NCBI RefSeq assembly: GCF_013085465.1
Contig: NZ_CP049838.1
Span: 7,316,001-7,380,000, forward strand
Direction: 5' to 3'
Source: Streptomyces asoensis
Lineage (GTDB): Bacteria; Actinomycetota; Actinomycetes; Streptomycetales; Streptomycetaceae
Length of the DNA stretch: 64,000 bases
Program-made: the position numbers and the translations under genes
Notes under the pieces: model-generated
What the model saw: only the letters and a program-made list of their open reading frames with translations
The model's database searches: none
What the model was told of the DNA's origin: nothing
In this document: positions 16,082 to 24,810 of the stretch, in pieces
Layout of the letters: every line of letters starts with the position of its first letter
How positions within the stretch are numbered: position 1 is the stretch's first letter

Positions 16082-17080
16082 CTACGGCTTGACGGAGCGG
16101 TAGTAGCGCCGGGCGCCCTCGTGCAGCTTCAGCGGGTCGGTGTAGATGGCCGTGCGCAGGTCGACCAGCTGCGCGGAGTGCACATGCGCACCGATCCCGT
16201 CCCGGCTCTTGATCACCGTCCGGGTCAGCCACTCGGTGAGCCGGGGCGCCATGTCCGTACGGGTCATCAGCAGGTTGGACACCGCGATCGTCGCCACCGT
16301 CGAGCCGTTCTGGATGGTGGGGTACGCCGACTCCGGCATGTTGGTGGCCCGGTAGAACCCGGTGGAGTCGTCCTGGTCGTGCATCTTGGCGACGAGGTCG
16401 GGGCCGATCGGTACGAACCGGAAGGTGAAGGTGTCGGCCAGCTTCTCCAGCCCGGCCGTGGGCACCCCGCCGGACCAGAAGAAGGCGTCGATCTTGCCCT
16501 TCTTCAGCTGCTCGGGACCGGTGTCGATGCCCTGCGACACGGCCGTGATGTCCTTCGCCGGGTCCAGGCCCGCCGCCTTGAGCACCCGCTCGGCGATCAG
16601 CCGCACACCCGAGCGCGGCAGCCCGGTCGCCACGGTTCTGCCCCGCAGGTCGGCGACGGAACGGACGTCGGAGTCGCGCGGCACCACGAGCTGGACGTAG
16701 TCGTCGTACAGGCGGGCCACCCCGCGCAGCCGGGCGGCCGAGCCGGGGTGCTGCCGTTCGTACGTTTCCACCGCGTCGGCCGCGGCGATGGTGAAGTCGG
16801 CCTCGCCGGTCGCCACGCGCGCGACGTTCTCCTGCGATCCGTTGCTGGTCGACAGCTTCACGTCCAGATCGGGCATGTCGCGGGCGAGCTCCGCGCGCAG
16901 GCGGCTGCCGTACTCGTAGTAGACGCCGCTCGTCGTGCCCGTGCTGAAGGTGATCGACCCGCTCGGCGGGTCCTCGCCCAGCGGCAGCAGCCACCACAGC
17001 AGCAGCCCGAGGACGACGACACCGGCGGCTGTGCCCTGGAGGGCACGACGCCTGCCGATACGGGAGAACAACGGGGACAT
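16082..17080 (-). CDS. TAXI family solute-binding protein
   Basis: 332 residues of the TAXI (TRAP-associated extracytoplasmic immunogenic) solute receptor family: ITFSTGTTSGVYYEYGSRLRAEL, then ADFTIAAADAVETYERQ and DLRGRTVATGLPRSGVRLIAERVL. An N-terminal hydrophobic segment (GVVVLGLLLWWLLPL) has no lipobox, so the protein is likely membrane-anchored. No TRAP permease gene is near. It ends 9 bp from the end of the histidine kinase gene on the opposite strand, suggesting it may work as a ligand sensor for that system rather than as an importer part. Confidence 0.85.
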   Translation of the reverse strand: MSPLFSRIGRRRALQGTAAGVVVLGLLLWWLLPLGEDPPSGSITFSTGTTSGVYYEYGSRLRAELARDMPDLDVKLSTSNGSQENVARVATGEADFTIAAADAVETYERQHPGSAARLRGVARLYDDYVQLVVPRDSDVRSVADLRGRTVATGLPRSGVRLIAERVLKAAGLDPAKDITAVSQGIDTGPEQLKKGKIDAFFWSGGVPTAGLEKLADTFTFRFVPIGPDLVAKMHDQDDSTGFYRATNMPESAYPTIQNGSTVATIAVSNLLMTRTDMAPRLTEWLTRTVIKSRDGIGAHVHSAQLVDLRTAIYTDPLKLHEGARRYYRSVKP

Positions 17081-17167
17081 GGGCGCGATCCTGCCAGCCG
17101 GAACGCGGTGCTGACCAGGGCGGGGCTCACAGGGCCGGTTCCGGACCGGAGTGTCAGTGGCCGTCGT

Positions 17168-17173
17168 TACAGT
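17168..17173 (+). promoter_or_regulatory. -10 element, probable leaderless start of the MazG-like gene
   Basis: TACAGT ends 6 nt before ATG 17180, which puts transcription initiation at or beside the start codon. No clear -35 is seen. Confidence 0.45.
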
Positions 17174-17179
17174 CGGTGC

Positions 17180-17587
17180 ATGAGTTCCTCGCCCGCCGAA
17201 CTGGTCCGTGAGTTCCACCGTGCCTTCGGGCTCGACGCCCGCAGCACGCCGACGGAGGTGTCGCCCCGCCTCGCCGCGCACCGCGGAGAGCTCCTCGCAG
17301 AGGAGGCGGCGGAGGTCGCCGAGGTGGCGGTGAGCGGCCCGCTGGACCGGCTCGCGCACGAGCTGGCCGATGTCGTCTACGTCGCCTACGGCACGGCCCT
17401 GGTGCACGGGATCGACCTCGACGCGGTGCTCGCCGAGATCCACCGGTCCAACATGACCAAGCTGGGCCCCGACGGCCAGGTCGCCCGGCGTGCCGACGGC
17501 AAGGTCCTCAAGGGGGAGCACTACGAGATACCGGACGTGTCCGCGGTGCTGCGCCGCCAGGGCTGGACCCCTGGCGGCGCGGCCTGA
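17180..17587 (+). CDS. MazG-like nucleotide pyrophosphohydrolase
   Basis: 135 residues of the all-alpha NTP pyrophosphatase superfamily. The metal-binding pattern is visible as ELLAEEAAEVAEV (E-x-x-E) and DRLAHELADVVYVAYG (E-x-x-D). Such proteins hydrolyse nucleoside triphosphates to monophosphate and pyrophosphate, often as house cleaners or phosphoribosyl-ATP-type enzymes. The exact substrate is not predictable. The gene stands alone and converges with the lipoprotein gene 14 bp downstream. Confidence 0.85.
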   Translation: MSSSPAELVREFHRAFGLDARSTPTEVSPRLAAHRGELLAEEAAEVAEVAVSGPLDRLAHELADVVYVAYGTALVHGIDLDAVLAEIHRSNMTKLGPDGQVARRADGKVLKGEHYEIPDVSAVLRRQGWTPGGAA

Positions 17588-17601
17588 AGCCGGCGGACCG
17601 G

Positions 17602-19047
17602 TCAGGAGGGTGACCCGCCGCCCGCCAGCTTCCACTCCCGGTGCAGCGCGCCCAGCGGGATGTCCCGCTGGAACACGGGCGTGCCGAAGATCGTCAGCTG
17701 GAGCCGCAGGGTGCCGCTCAGGTCGACCCCGCCGTACACGGACCAGGAACCGTCGGCTTCGAACACCGAATCGGTGCCGGTGACCGTGCCGGTGCCCTCG
17801 CCGCGGACGTAGGGCGCCAGATCGGCGACGACGCCGACGCTGCCGTACAGGCCGACCGTGGCCTGGGCGCCGAGCGCCGCCTGCACGCTGCCGGCGGTGG
17901 TGACGGAGGTGCGCACCGGGGTGCTCTTCATGTCCGAGGAGCTGACGGGGGTCCAGCCCTGGCCGAGGCCGAAGGTGCCGCCCGCCTTGAAGTCGCCCTG
18001 GAGGCTCTGCTCCACGTCGACGGTGATCCTGCCGTCGCCGCTCACCTGGATGTAGCAGGTCAGGTCCAGGTTGACCACGACAGGCACGGGGCCGACCTGG
18101 AGGACCGGATCGGCGTGCAGGGTGGCGAAGGGGATCCGCACCGGCGTGGCGGAGGCGCCCGCGCGGCCCTTGAGCGACCAGCCCGAGGTCCAGTCGCCGG
18201 ACACGCCCAGGTACGCCGCGGCGGGCGCGGCGGCGGTGCCCTCGCCGCCGTAGCGGAAGTCGACCTGCGGGGCGACCTGCACGAAGCCGGAGACGGAGGC
18301 GGCCGCCGACGCGGACGTGTTCCCGACGGTCGGAAGGTCGGCCCGCACGTCGAGCCGCAGGCTGCCGAGCGGAACCGTCGCTCCCTCCGGGCCCACGTGC
18401 ACGTCGGCCGTCTTCGACCAGGAGACGTCGACGTCGGGCAGCAGCTCGTCGATGTCGAACGCGGCCGGGTCGACCGGCACGCTGCCCTTGGCGGTGTCGT
18501 CCCCGAGCAGGGCGTTGAGCCGGGCCGGTGCGGTCTGTACCTCGGTGCCCTCGTCGGTCTCGCCGATCACCTTCGTGACCTCGGCGAGGAGCCCGTCCGG
18601 CGCACCGGGCGCGGGGGCGCTGGCGATGACGTCGCCGACGGCGGTGCGGTGCGGTGCGGCCGACGCGCTCGGCGAGGACGAGGGGGAAGAGGAGCCCGAT
18701 GGGGAGCTCGTGGCGGAGGGCGTTGACGAGGGCGCGGTGTCGGAGGAGATGACGGCCCGTCGGGTCTTGCCGTCGTACGAGCTGACGCTGAGCTTCGTCC
18801 GGTGGGCCCGCCCGTCGGAGTCACCCGGGCGGGCCGTGGCGGTCGCGGTGCTGCCGGTCGGTGCGGCGGCCACCGCCAGCGAGCGGTCGGCGGCGGAGGC
18901 GGCGGTCTCCTCGTCGGCCTGACGGGCGGCCGCCGAGGAGGAGGGTTCGGCCTGTGAGGAGGGGGAGGAGCAGCCCGCGGCGAGGAGGAGAGCGGATGCG
19001 GCTAAGGCGGGCATGAGGGCACGGGAGTGCCTCGTGCGTCTGCGCAA
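17602..19047 (-). CDS. Large lipoprotein of unknown function with a TTA codon
   Basis: 481 residues with a TTG start (AGGA upstream). A lipoprotein signal peptide ends in LLLAAGC. The Leu in MPALAAS is encoded by TTA at 19003-19005, so expression likely depends on the bldA tRNA. A Ser/Thr/Pro/Ala-rich linker occupies about residues 30-140. The rest is beta-rich, with alternating hydrophobic repeats (VPLGSLRLDVRADLPTVG, LQVGPVPVVVNLDLTCYIQV, GLYGSVGVVADLAPYVRGEG). I do not recognise the domain. It is probably an extracellular, membrane-tethered protein made late in development. Confidence 0.8.
   Translation of the reverse strand: MRRRTRHSRALMPALAASALLLAAGCSSPSSQAEPSSSAAARQADEETAASAADRSLAVAAAPTGSTATATARPGDSDGRAHRTKLSVSSYDGKTRRAVISSDTAPSSTPSATSSPSGSSSPSSSPSASAAPHRTAVGDVIASAPAPGAPDGLLAEVTKVIGETDEGTEVQTAPARLNALLGDDTAKGSVPVDPAAFDIDELLPDVDVSWSKTADVHVGPEGATVPLGSLRLDVRADLPTVGNTSASAAASVSGFVQVAPQVDFRYGGEGTAAAPAAAYLGVSGDWTSGWSLKGRAGASATPVRIPFATLHADPVLQVGPVPVVVNLDLTCYIQVSGDGRITVDVEQSLQGDFKAGGTFGLGQGWTPVSSSDMKSTPVRTSVTTAGSVQAALGAQATVGLYGSVGVVADLAPYVRGEGTGTVTGTDSVFEADGSWSVYGGVDLSGTLRLQLTIFGTPVFQRDIPLGALHREWKLAGGGSPS
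19003..19005 (-). promoter_or_regulatory. TTA codon (bldA-dependent control point)
   Basis: In-frame TTA leucine codon within the signal peptide of the lipoprotein gene 17602-19047. TTA is read only by the bldA tRNA in Streptomyces and is concentrated in developmental and secondary-metabolism genes. Confidence 0.8.
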
Positions 19048-19253
19048 GGTCAGTCCTGGAGATGGGGGGTGAGGGAAAGGGGGACCGGCCTGGCACTGTT
19101 CCTACTGGCCGGTAACGAGCCATGAGCATGCCATGGCGCTCTCCTCGCCACTCCGTGATCCGGACACGCTGTGCTGTGACGTATGCCACGGGGTGCGGTG
19201 AGGGCCCGGAGTGCGGTCCGGGCGCCCACCGCACCTCAGTCGCCCACTGCGCC

Positions 19254-20477
19254 TCAGTCGCGTACCGCCGTCTGCGTCCTCGCCTCGGGAAGCTGCTCGG
19301 TCGTGCCGTGGTCGTGGGGCGTCCGGCGCCGCGCCCACCAAGCCGCCAACGGCTCCGTGTAACGGGCGGTGAGCGGGCCCAGGACGACCAGGATCAGGAC
19401 GTACGCCGTGGCCAGCGGCCCGAGAGAAGGCTCGATCCCGGCGGTGACCGCCAGCCCCGCGATGACGATCGAGAACTCGCCGCGCGCCACCAGCGCGCCG
19501 CCCGCACGCCAGCGCCCCTTGACCGAGATCCCGGACCGCCGGGCCGCCCAGTAGCCGGTGGCGATCTTCGTCGCGGCGGTGACGACCGCCAGCGCGAGGG
19601 CGGGCAGCAGGACGGGAGGGATGCTCGCCGGGTCGGTGTGCAGCCCGAAGAAGACGAAGAAGACGGCGGCGAACAGGTCGCGCAGCGGGCTCAGCAGGGT
19701 GTGCGCGCCCTCGGCGACCTCCCCGGACAGCGCGATGCCCACCAGGAACGCCCCCACGGCCGCCGACACCTGGAGCTGCTGCGCCACGCCGGCGACCAGG
19801 ATGGTGAGCCCCAGCACGACGAGGAGCAGCTTCTCCGGGTCGTCGCTCGACACGAACCGGGAGATGACCCGCCCGTAGCGCACCGCCGCGAACAGCACGA
19901 GCCCCGCGACGCCCAGCGCGATCGCCAGGGTGACGCTGCCGGCCGCCAGCCCGACCCCGGCCACCAGGGCGGTGACGATGGGCAGGTAGACCGCCATGGC
20001 CAGGTCCTCGAGGACCAGCACGCTGAGGATCACCGGGGTCTCCCGGTTGCCGACCCGGCCCAGGTCGCCCAGCACCTTGGCAATCACCCCGGACGAGGAG
20101 ATCCAGGTGACGCCCGCCAGCACCACGGCCGCCACCGGTCCCCAGCCCAGTAGCAGCGCGGCGGCCGCGCCCGGCAGGGCGTTGAGGGCGCAGTCGACGA
20201 GACCGGCCGGATAGTGGGCCTTGAGGTTGGAGACCAGATCGCTGGCCGTGTACTCCAGGCCGAGCATCAGCAGCAACAGGATGACGCCGATCTCGGCACC
20301 GGTGGCGACGAACTCCTCGCTCGCGCCGAGCGGCAGCAGCCCGCCCTCACCGAAGGCCAGACCGGACAGCAGGTACAGCGGGATCGGCGAGAACCGGAAA
20401 CGGGCGGCGAACCGGCCGAGCAGGCCGAGGCCGAGGATGATGGAACCGAACTCGATCAGCAGGACTGCGGAGTGCAC
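19254..20477 (-). CDS. CPA2-type cation:proton antiporter
   Basis: 407 residues, about 12 transmembrane helices, of the monovalent cation:proton antiporter-2 (KefB/KhtU-like) family. It contains the sodium/hydrogen exchanger core with TWISSSGVIAKVLGDLGR and the unwound region ETPVILSVLVLEDLAMAVYLP, whose Glu and Asp are expected to be functional. It likely exports K+ or Na+ in exchange for protons. The GTG start lies 4 nt after the stop of the regulatory-subunit gene, so the two are one operon. Confidence 0.92.
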   Translation of the reverse strand: MHSAVLLIEFGSIILGLGLLGRFAARFRFSPIPLYLLSGLAFGEGGLLPLGASEEFVATGAEIGVILLLLMLGLEYTASDLVSNLKAHYPAGLVDCALNALPGAAAALLLGWGPVAAVVLAGVTWISSSGVIAKVLGDLGRVGNRETPVILSVLVLEDLAMAVYLPIVTALVAGVGLAAGSVTLAIALGVAGLVLFAAVRYGRVISRFVSSDDPEKLLLVVLGLTILVAGVAQQLQVSAAVGAFLVGIALSGEVAEGAHTLLSPLRDLFAAVFFVFFGLHTDPASIPPVLLPALALAVVTAATKIATGYWAARRSGISVKGRWRAGGALVARGEFSIVIAGLAVTAGIEPSLGPLATAYVLILVVLGPLTARYTEPLAAWWARRRTPHDHGTTEQLPEARTQTAVRD

Positions 20478-20481
20478 TCGA

Positions 20482-20967
20482 TCACTCCCGCCCGAGTATG
20501 GCCGCGGCCGCGTCCACACCTTCGCGGGTGCCGATGACGATGAGGGTGTCGCCGCCCGCGAGACGGAAGTCCGGCGCCGGGGACGGGATCGCCTCGGCCC
20601 GCCGCAGCACCGCGACGATGGAGGTGCCGGTCTCCGTGCGCATCCGGGTGTCGCCCAGCAGCCGCCCGTTCCAGCGCGAGGTGGCCGCCACCTCGATGCG
20701 CTCGGCGACCAGCCCCAGGTCCGTGGTGTAGAGCAGGCTCGCGCTGTGGTGGGACGGCATCAGCGCGTCGATCAGCGAGCCCGCCTCGGCACCGGTCAGC
20801 CGCAGGGACTGGGCGCAGGAGTCGGGGTCGTCCGCGTGGTACAGGCCGACCGTCCGCGTGCCGTCGCGGTGGGCCACCACGGACAGGTGGCGCTGCTCCC
20901 GCGTCACGAGGTCGTACTGGACTCCGATGCCTGGCAGCGGTGTGGTCCGGAGGCGTGGAGCAGACAC
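20482..20967 (-). CDS. Cation:proton antiporter regulatory subunit (TrkA-C domain)
   Basis: 161 residues. The C-terminal half has a TrkA-C (RCK-C) fold: RIEVAATSRWNGRLLGDTRMRTETGTSIVAVLRR, then FRLAGGDTLIVIGTREGVDAAAAIL. The N-terminal half resembles the KhtT-like regulatory subunit. It probably gates the antiporter encoded next, in response to a nucleotide or ion. GTG 20967 is supported by AAGGGGAAG upstream; the frame is open for another 340 codons but that is only GC-driven reading. Confidence 0.88.
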   Translation of the reverse strand: MSAPRLRTTPLPGIGVQYDLVTREQRHLSVVAHRDGTRTVGLYHADDPDSCAQSLRLTGAEAGSLIDALMPSHHSASLLYTTDLGLVAERIEVAATSRWNGRLLGDTRMRTETGTSIVAVLRRAEAIPSPAPDFRLAGGDTLIVIGTREGVDAAAAILGRE

Positions 20968-21358
20968 GTTTCTTCCCCTTGCTGGTCGTTGCTGGGCGTT
21001 TCCTGTGACGTCTGGGACGAGTGCCCAAAGCCGCCATGCTGCCATCCCCCCGTACGGTGACGACATGGGTGTCGTGACGGATGGACAGTGCCGACGGTGG
21101 GCGGAGAGGCTGGTCACGGCAGTGCCATGGAGAAGCGGCCGGGACCGGCCCGGGGGCCGACAGGAGCCGCGAACCGGAAGGCCCGGAAGGGCCGTAGGGG
21201 CGGGAAGGACGGCAAGAGCAGCACGAGCTGCACGAGACGAGCGAGCCGAACGAGACGGACGAGACGAGCGAGCCGGACACGACAAGCGAGCCGAACGAGA
21301 TGGGCGAGTCGGACGACTCACGCGAGTCAGGCGAGTCAGGCGAGGAGGAGCCGCGCAC
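20968..21358. other. Divergent region with a 9-bp tandem repeat
   Basis: Spacer between the antiporter operon (minus) and the kinase gene (plus). The distal third (21218-21343) is a degenerate 9-bp repeat. Nothing else is recognised. Confidence 0.6.
21218..21343 (+). repeat. Degenerate 9-bp tandem repeat, 14 units
   Basis: Fourteen consecutive 9-mers, most ending in CGA: for example GACGAGCGA, GCCGAACGA, GACGGACGA, GACAAGCGA, GTCGGACGA, and GTCAGGCGA twice in a row. The array ends at the GGAGGAG ribosome-binding site of the kinase gene at 21359. Because the unit is 9 bp, it stays in the kinase reading frame and would encode a basic/acidic tripeptide repeat if translation started upstream. 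Confidence 0.8.
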
Positions 21359-22339
21359 ATGTCACTGTTCTGGCGGATCTTCGTGCTCGACGCAGTCGGT
21401 CTGATCGTCGCGGCCGCACTGCTGCTGGGCCCGGTCACCGTCTCCACGCCCATACTGCCGGGTGAGGTGCTCGTCGTGGTCGCGGGTCTGGCCGCGCTGC
21501 TGACCGTCAACGCGGTCGTGCTGCGCGTCGGGCTGGCCCCGCTGGGGCGGCTGGGACGGGCCATGGCCGACGCCGACCTGCTGCACCCCGGGGCCCGTGC
21601 CGTGGTCTCGGGACCGGTCGAGACGGCCGAGCTGATCACGACGTACAACGCGATGCTGGACCGGCTGGAGGCCGAGCGCGCCGCCAGCGCGGCCGGGGCG
21701 CTGTCCGCCCAGGAACGCGAGCGCCACCGCATCGCCCGCGAACTCCACGACGAGGTCGGCCAGACCCTCACCGCCGTGCTGCTCCAGCTCAAGCGCGTCG
21801 CCGACCGGGCCCCGCGGGACCTGCGCGAGGAACTCGGCCAGGCGCAGGAGGCCACCCGGGCCGGCCTCGACGAGATCCGCCGCATCGCCCGTCGGCTGCG
21901 CCCCGGCGTCCTCGACGAACTCGGACTGCTCAGCGCCCTGCGCTCGCTCGCGGGCGAGTTCACCACCCATGGACTGACGGTGCGCCACGACCTTCGCACC
22001 GGCCTGCCCCCGCTGACCGAGGAGACGGAACTCGTGCTCTACCGCGTGGCCCAGGAGGCCCTCACCAACACCGCCCGGCACGCCGGCGCCGACCGTGCCG
22101 AGCTCCGCCTCCGCCCGGTCACCGACGGCGTCGAGCTCCTCGTACAGGACAACGGCAGGGGTCTGGGCGCGGCGGCCGGGGAGGGCGCCGGGATCCGGGG
22201 GATGCGGGAGCGGGCCCTGTTGATCGGCGCGACCCTCACGGTGTCGTCGGGGACGGACGGCGGCGGGACGGACATACGGCTGCGGGCGGCCGCGAGGGCC
22301 GGCCGGGTGGACGCGGCGGCCCCGGTCGGAGGCCGCTGA
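21359..22339 (+). CDS. NarL-type sensor histidine kinase
   Basis: 326 residues. Two transmembrane segments at the N-terminus (residues about 1-60), a HAMP-like linker, then the HisKA_3 dimerisation domain with RERHRIARELHDEVGQTLTAVLLQL and a HATPase domain (ALTNTARHAGADRAELRLR, DNGRGLG, GIRGMRERA). ATG 21359 has a strong GGAGGAG upstream; the same frame stays open through the 9-bp repeat and beyond, so a longer N-terminus cannot be fully excluded. The stop overlaps the ATG of the partner regulator (TGATG). Confidence 0.9.
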   Translation: MSLFWRIFVLDAVGLIVAAALLLGPVTVSTPILPGEVLVVVAGLAALLTVNAVVLRVGLAPLGRLGRAMADADLLHPGARAVVSGPVETAELITTYNAMLDRLEAERAASAAGALSAQERERHRIARELHDEVGQTLTAVLLQLKRVADRAPRDLREELGQAQEATRAGLDEIRRIARRLRPGVLDELGLLSALRSLAGEFTTHGLTVRHDLRTGLPPLTEETELVLYRVAQEALTNTARHAGADRAELRLRPVTDGVELLVQDNGRGLGAAAGEGAGIRGMRERALLIGATLTVSSGTDGGGTDIRLRAAARAGRVDAAAPVGGR

Positions 22340-23037
22340 TGGCGGACGGCACAGCATCGGCCGCACCTGGATCGGCGCCCTCTCCGACCCGCGTCCTGCT
22401 CGCCGACGACCACACCCTCGTACGCCGGGGTGTACGGCTCATCCTGGACGGCGAGCCCGACCTGACGGTGGTCGCCGAGGCCGGGGACGGCGCCGAGGCG
22501 GTCGAGCGCGCCCGGGCCGGGGACATCGACCTGGCCGTCCTCGACGTGGCCATGCCCCGGATGACCGGGCTCCAGGCGGCCCGTGAACTGTCCCGCCGCC
22601 TCCCGGCCCTGCGCATCCTCATCCTGACCATGTACGACAACGAGCAGTACTTCTTCGAGGCGCTCAAGGCCGGAGCGGGCGGCTACGTCCTGAAGTCGGT
22701 CGCCGACCGGGACCTGGTCGAGGCGTGCCGGGCGGTGGTGCGGGACGAGCCGTTCATCTGTCCGGGCGCGGAGCGGGCCCTGGTCCGCTCGTACCTGGAC
22801 CGGCTGCATCGCGGCGACGGTGTCGACGGGTTGTCCGAGCGGCCCATCACCGAGCGCGAGGAGGAGATCCTCAAGCTCGTCGCCGAGGGGCATACCTTCA
22901 GGGAGATCGGCGCGCTGCTGTTCATCAGCGCCAAGACGGTGGAACGGCATCGCGCCAACCTCCTGCACAAACTCGGCATGCGCGACCGCCTGGAGCTCAC
23001 CCGCTATGTGATCCGCGCGGGCCTCATCGACCCGTGA
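22339..23037 (+). CDS. NarL/FixJ-type response regulator
   Basis: 232 residues. The receiver has LLADDHTLVRRGVRLIL, the phospho-acceptor Asp in LAVLDVAMPRMTG and Lys in GYVLKSVADRDL; the LuxR helix-turn-helix is ITEREEEILKLVAEGHTFREIGALLFISAKTVERHRANLLHKLGM. It overlaps the kinase gene by 1 nt, making a cognate pair. Unlike the regulator at 8101-8730, the phosphorylation site is intact. Targets are unknown. Confidence 0.94.
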   Translation: MADGTASAAPGSAPSPTRVLLADDHTLVRRGVRLILDGEPDLTVVAEAGDGAEAVERARAGDIDLAVLDVAMPRMTGLQAARELSRRLPALRILILTMYDNEQYFFEALKAGAGGYVLKSVADRDLVEACRAVVRDEPFICPGAERALVRSYLDRLHRGDGVDGLSERPITEREEEILKLVAEGHTFREIGALLFISAKTVERHRANLLHKLGMRDRLELTRYVIRAGLIDP

Positions 23038-23058
23038 CACCCTGGGCGGCCGCGCGCG

Positions 23059-23265
23059 TCACTCGTCGATCGCGGTGCCGAAGAGCGCGTCCGTGCCCGA
23101 GGTGCCGAAGGAGCCGCCGCCGTACAGCCAGCAGCCGTCGGCGGTGACGCCGGTGGTCGCGGTCGGTCCCGCGAACGGAGGCAGACGGGCGTTCTTCGGG
23201 GAGCGCCTACCCTTGAGCCATGACCAGCAGCAGCGACCGGAGCCTCGCAGTGGACGTTCACACAC
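23059..23265 (-). CDS. Possible small ORF antisense to the miaB 5' end
   Basis: 68 codons from ATG 23265 ending [25 protein letters not shown]. The C-terminal 40 residues have strong third-position GC and protein-like composition and end where the intergenic gap begins, which is unusual for a shadow frame. However, the only start lies inside miaB on the other strand and no ribosome-binding site is obvious. It may be a real conserved small protein with a misjudged start, or a chance frame. Confidence 0.3.
   Translation of the reverse strand: MCERPLRGSGRCCWSWLKGRRSPKNARLPPFAGPTATTGVTADGCWLYGGGSFGTSGTDALFGTAIDE
23208..23213 (+). promoter_or_regulatory. -10 element, probable leaderless start of miaB
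   Basis: TACCCT ends 6 nt before ATG 23220, consistent with a leaderless transcript; no ribosome-binding site is visible before the ATG. Confidence 0.5.
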
Positions 23266-24749
23266 CCAAGAGCTACGAGATCCGCACCTATGGGTGCCAG
23301 ATGAACGTCCATGACTCCGAGCGATTGTCCGGGCTGCTCGAAGAAGCCGGGTATGTGCGCGCCCCTGAGGGGTCCGACGGTGACGCGGACGTCGTCGTCT
23401 TCAACACCTGCGCGGTGCGCGAGAACGCCGACAACCGCCTCTACGGCAACCTCGGCCGACTCGCGCCGAGGAAGGCGAGCCGGCCCGGGATGCAGATCGC
23501 GGTCGGCGGGTGTCTCGCCCAGAAGGACCGCGACACCATCGTGAAGAAGGCGCCCTGGGTCGACGTCGTCTTCGGCACGCACAACATCGGCAAGCTCCCG
23601 GTCCTGCTGGAACGCGCGCGCGTGCAGGAAGAGGCCCAGGTCGAGATCGCCGAGTCGCTCGAGGCCTTCCCCTCCACCCTGCCGACGCGGCGTGAGAGCG
23701 CCTACGCGGCCTGGGTGTCGATCTCCGTCGGCTGCAACAACACCTGCACCTTCTGCATCGTCCCGGCCCTGCGGGGCAAGGAGAAGGACCGCCGCACCGG
23801 CGACATCCTCGCCGAGATCGAGGCGCTGGTCGGTGAGGGCGTCTCCGAGATCACCCTGCTCGGCCAGAACGTCAACGCCTACGGCTCCGACATCGGCGAC
23901 CGCGAGGCCTTCAGCAAGCTGCTCCGCGCGTGCGGCGCGATCGAGGGCCTGGAGCGCGTCCGCTTCACCTCCCCGCACCCGCGCGACTTCACCGACGACG
24001 TCATCGCGGCCATGGCCGAGACGCCCAACGTGATGCCGCAGCTGCACATGCCCCTCCAGTCCGGCTCGGACACGGTCCTGAAGGCGATGCGCCGGTCCTA
24101 CCGGCAGGAGCGCTACCTGGGGATCATCGAGAAGGTGCGGGCCGCCATCCCGCACGCGGCGATCACCACCGACATCATCGTGGGCTTCCCCGGCGAGACC
24201 GAGGAGGACTTCGAGCAGACCCTGCACGCGGTCCGCGAGGCCCGTTTCGCGCAGGCGTTCACCTTCCAGTACTCCAAGCGCCCCGGCACCCCCGCCGCGA
24301 CCATGGAGGACCAGATCCCCAAGGCGGTCGTGCAGGCGCGCTACGAGCGTCTGGTCGCCCTCCAGGAGGAGATCTCCTGGGAGGAGAACAAGAAGCAGGT
24401 CGGTCGCACCCTGGAGCTGATGGTGGCCGAGGGCGAGGGCCGCAAGGACGGCGCCACCCATCGTCTCTCCGGCCGCGCCCCCGACAACCGCCTGGTCCAC
24501 TTCAGCAAGCCGGAGCAGGAGGTGCGCCCCGGCGACGTCGTGACCGTCGAGGTGACGTACGCCGCCCCGCATCACCTCCTGGCGGAAGGCCCGGTCCTGG
24601 AAGTACGCCGCACGCGCGCGGGGGAAGCCTGGGAGAAGCGCACCGCCGAGAAGGCGGAGAAGCCGGCCGGCGTCCTGCTCGGCCTGCCCAAGATCGGCGT
24701 GCCCGCGCCACTGCCGGTGGCCACGGGCAGCGGCTGCGGCTGCGACTGA
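23220..24749 (+). CDS. miaB: tRNA (N6-dimethylallyl)adenosine(37) methylthiotransferase MiaB
   Basis: Radical SAM enzyme, 509 residues, that adds the 2-methylthio group to i6A37 of tRNAs, acting after MiaA (encoded at 26450). The UPF0004 domain cysteines appear in [15 protein letters not shown] and GGCLAQKD and bind the auxiliary cluster. The radical SAM motif is [12 protein letters not shown] (C-x3-C-x2-C). The C-terminal TRAM region precedes an unusual tail ending in GSGCGCD. The annotation follows directly from the motif set; length is typical for Streptomyces. Confidence 0.97.
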   Translation: MTSSSDRSLAVDVHTPKSYEIRTYGCQMNVHDSERLSGLLEEAGYVRAPEGSDGDADVVVFNTCAVRENADNRLYGNLGRLAPRKASRPGMQIAVGGCLAQKDRDTIVKKAPWVDVVFGTHNIGKLPVLLERARVQEEAQVEIAESLEAFPSTLPTRRESAYAAWVSISVGCNNTCTFCIVPALRGKEKDRRTGDILAEIEALVGEGVSEITLLGQNVNAYGSDIGDREAFSKLLRACGAIEGLERVRFTSPHPRDFTDDVIAAMAETPNVMPQLHMPLQSGSDTVLKAMRRSYRQERYLGIIEKVRAAIPHAAITTDIIVGFPGETEEDFEQTLHAVREARFAQAFTFQYSKRPGTPAATMEDQIPKAVVQARYERLVALQEEISWEENKKQVGRTLELMVAEGEGRKDGATHRLSGRAPDNRLVHFSKPEQEVRPGDVVTVEVTYAAPHHLLAEGPVLEVRRTRAGEAWEKRTAEKAEKPAGVLLGLPKIGVPAPLPVATGSGCGCD

Positions 24750-24770
24750 CAGCCGGCGCGGCACCTGGCC

Positions 24771-24801
24771 GGTAGCCCTGTGGCTCTCGTACGGGGCTAC
24801 C
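24771..24801. repeat. Inverted repeat before the LigB-like gene
   Basis: GGTAGCCC at 24771-24778 and GGGCTACC at 24794-24801 flank a 15-nt spacer; the second arm overlaps the -10 element TACCCT of the next gene. It could terminate miaB transcription or bind a regulator. Confidence 0.45.
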
Positions 24802-24803
24802 CT
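24798..24803 (+). promoter_or_regulatory. -10 element, probable leaderless start of the LigB-like gene
   Basis: TACCCT ends 7 nt before ATG 24811, and no ribosome-binding site is present, so the transcript is probably leaderless. Confidence 0.45.
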
Positions 24804-24810
24804 GCCGATC

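Noticed and set aside
21218..21343. CRISPR-like array
   Set aside because: The units are 9 bp with no spacers, so it is a simple tandem repeat.
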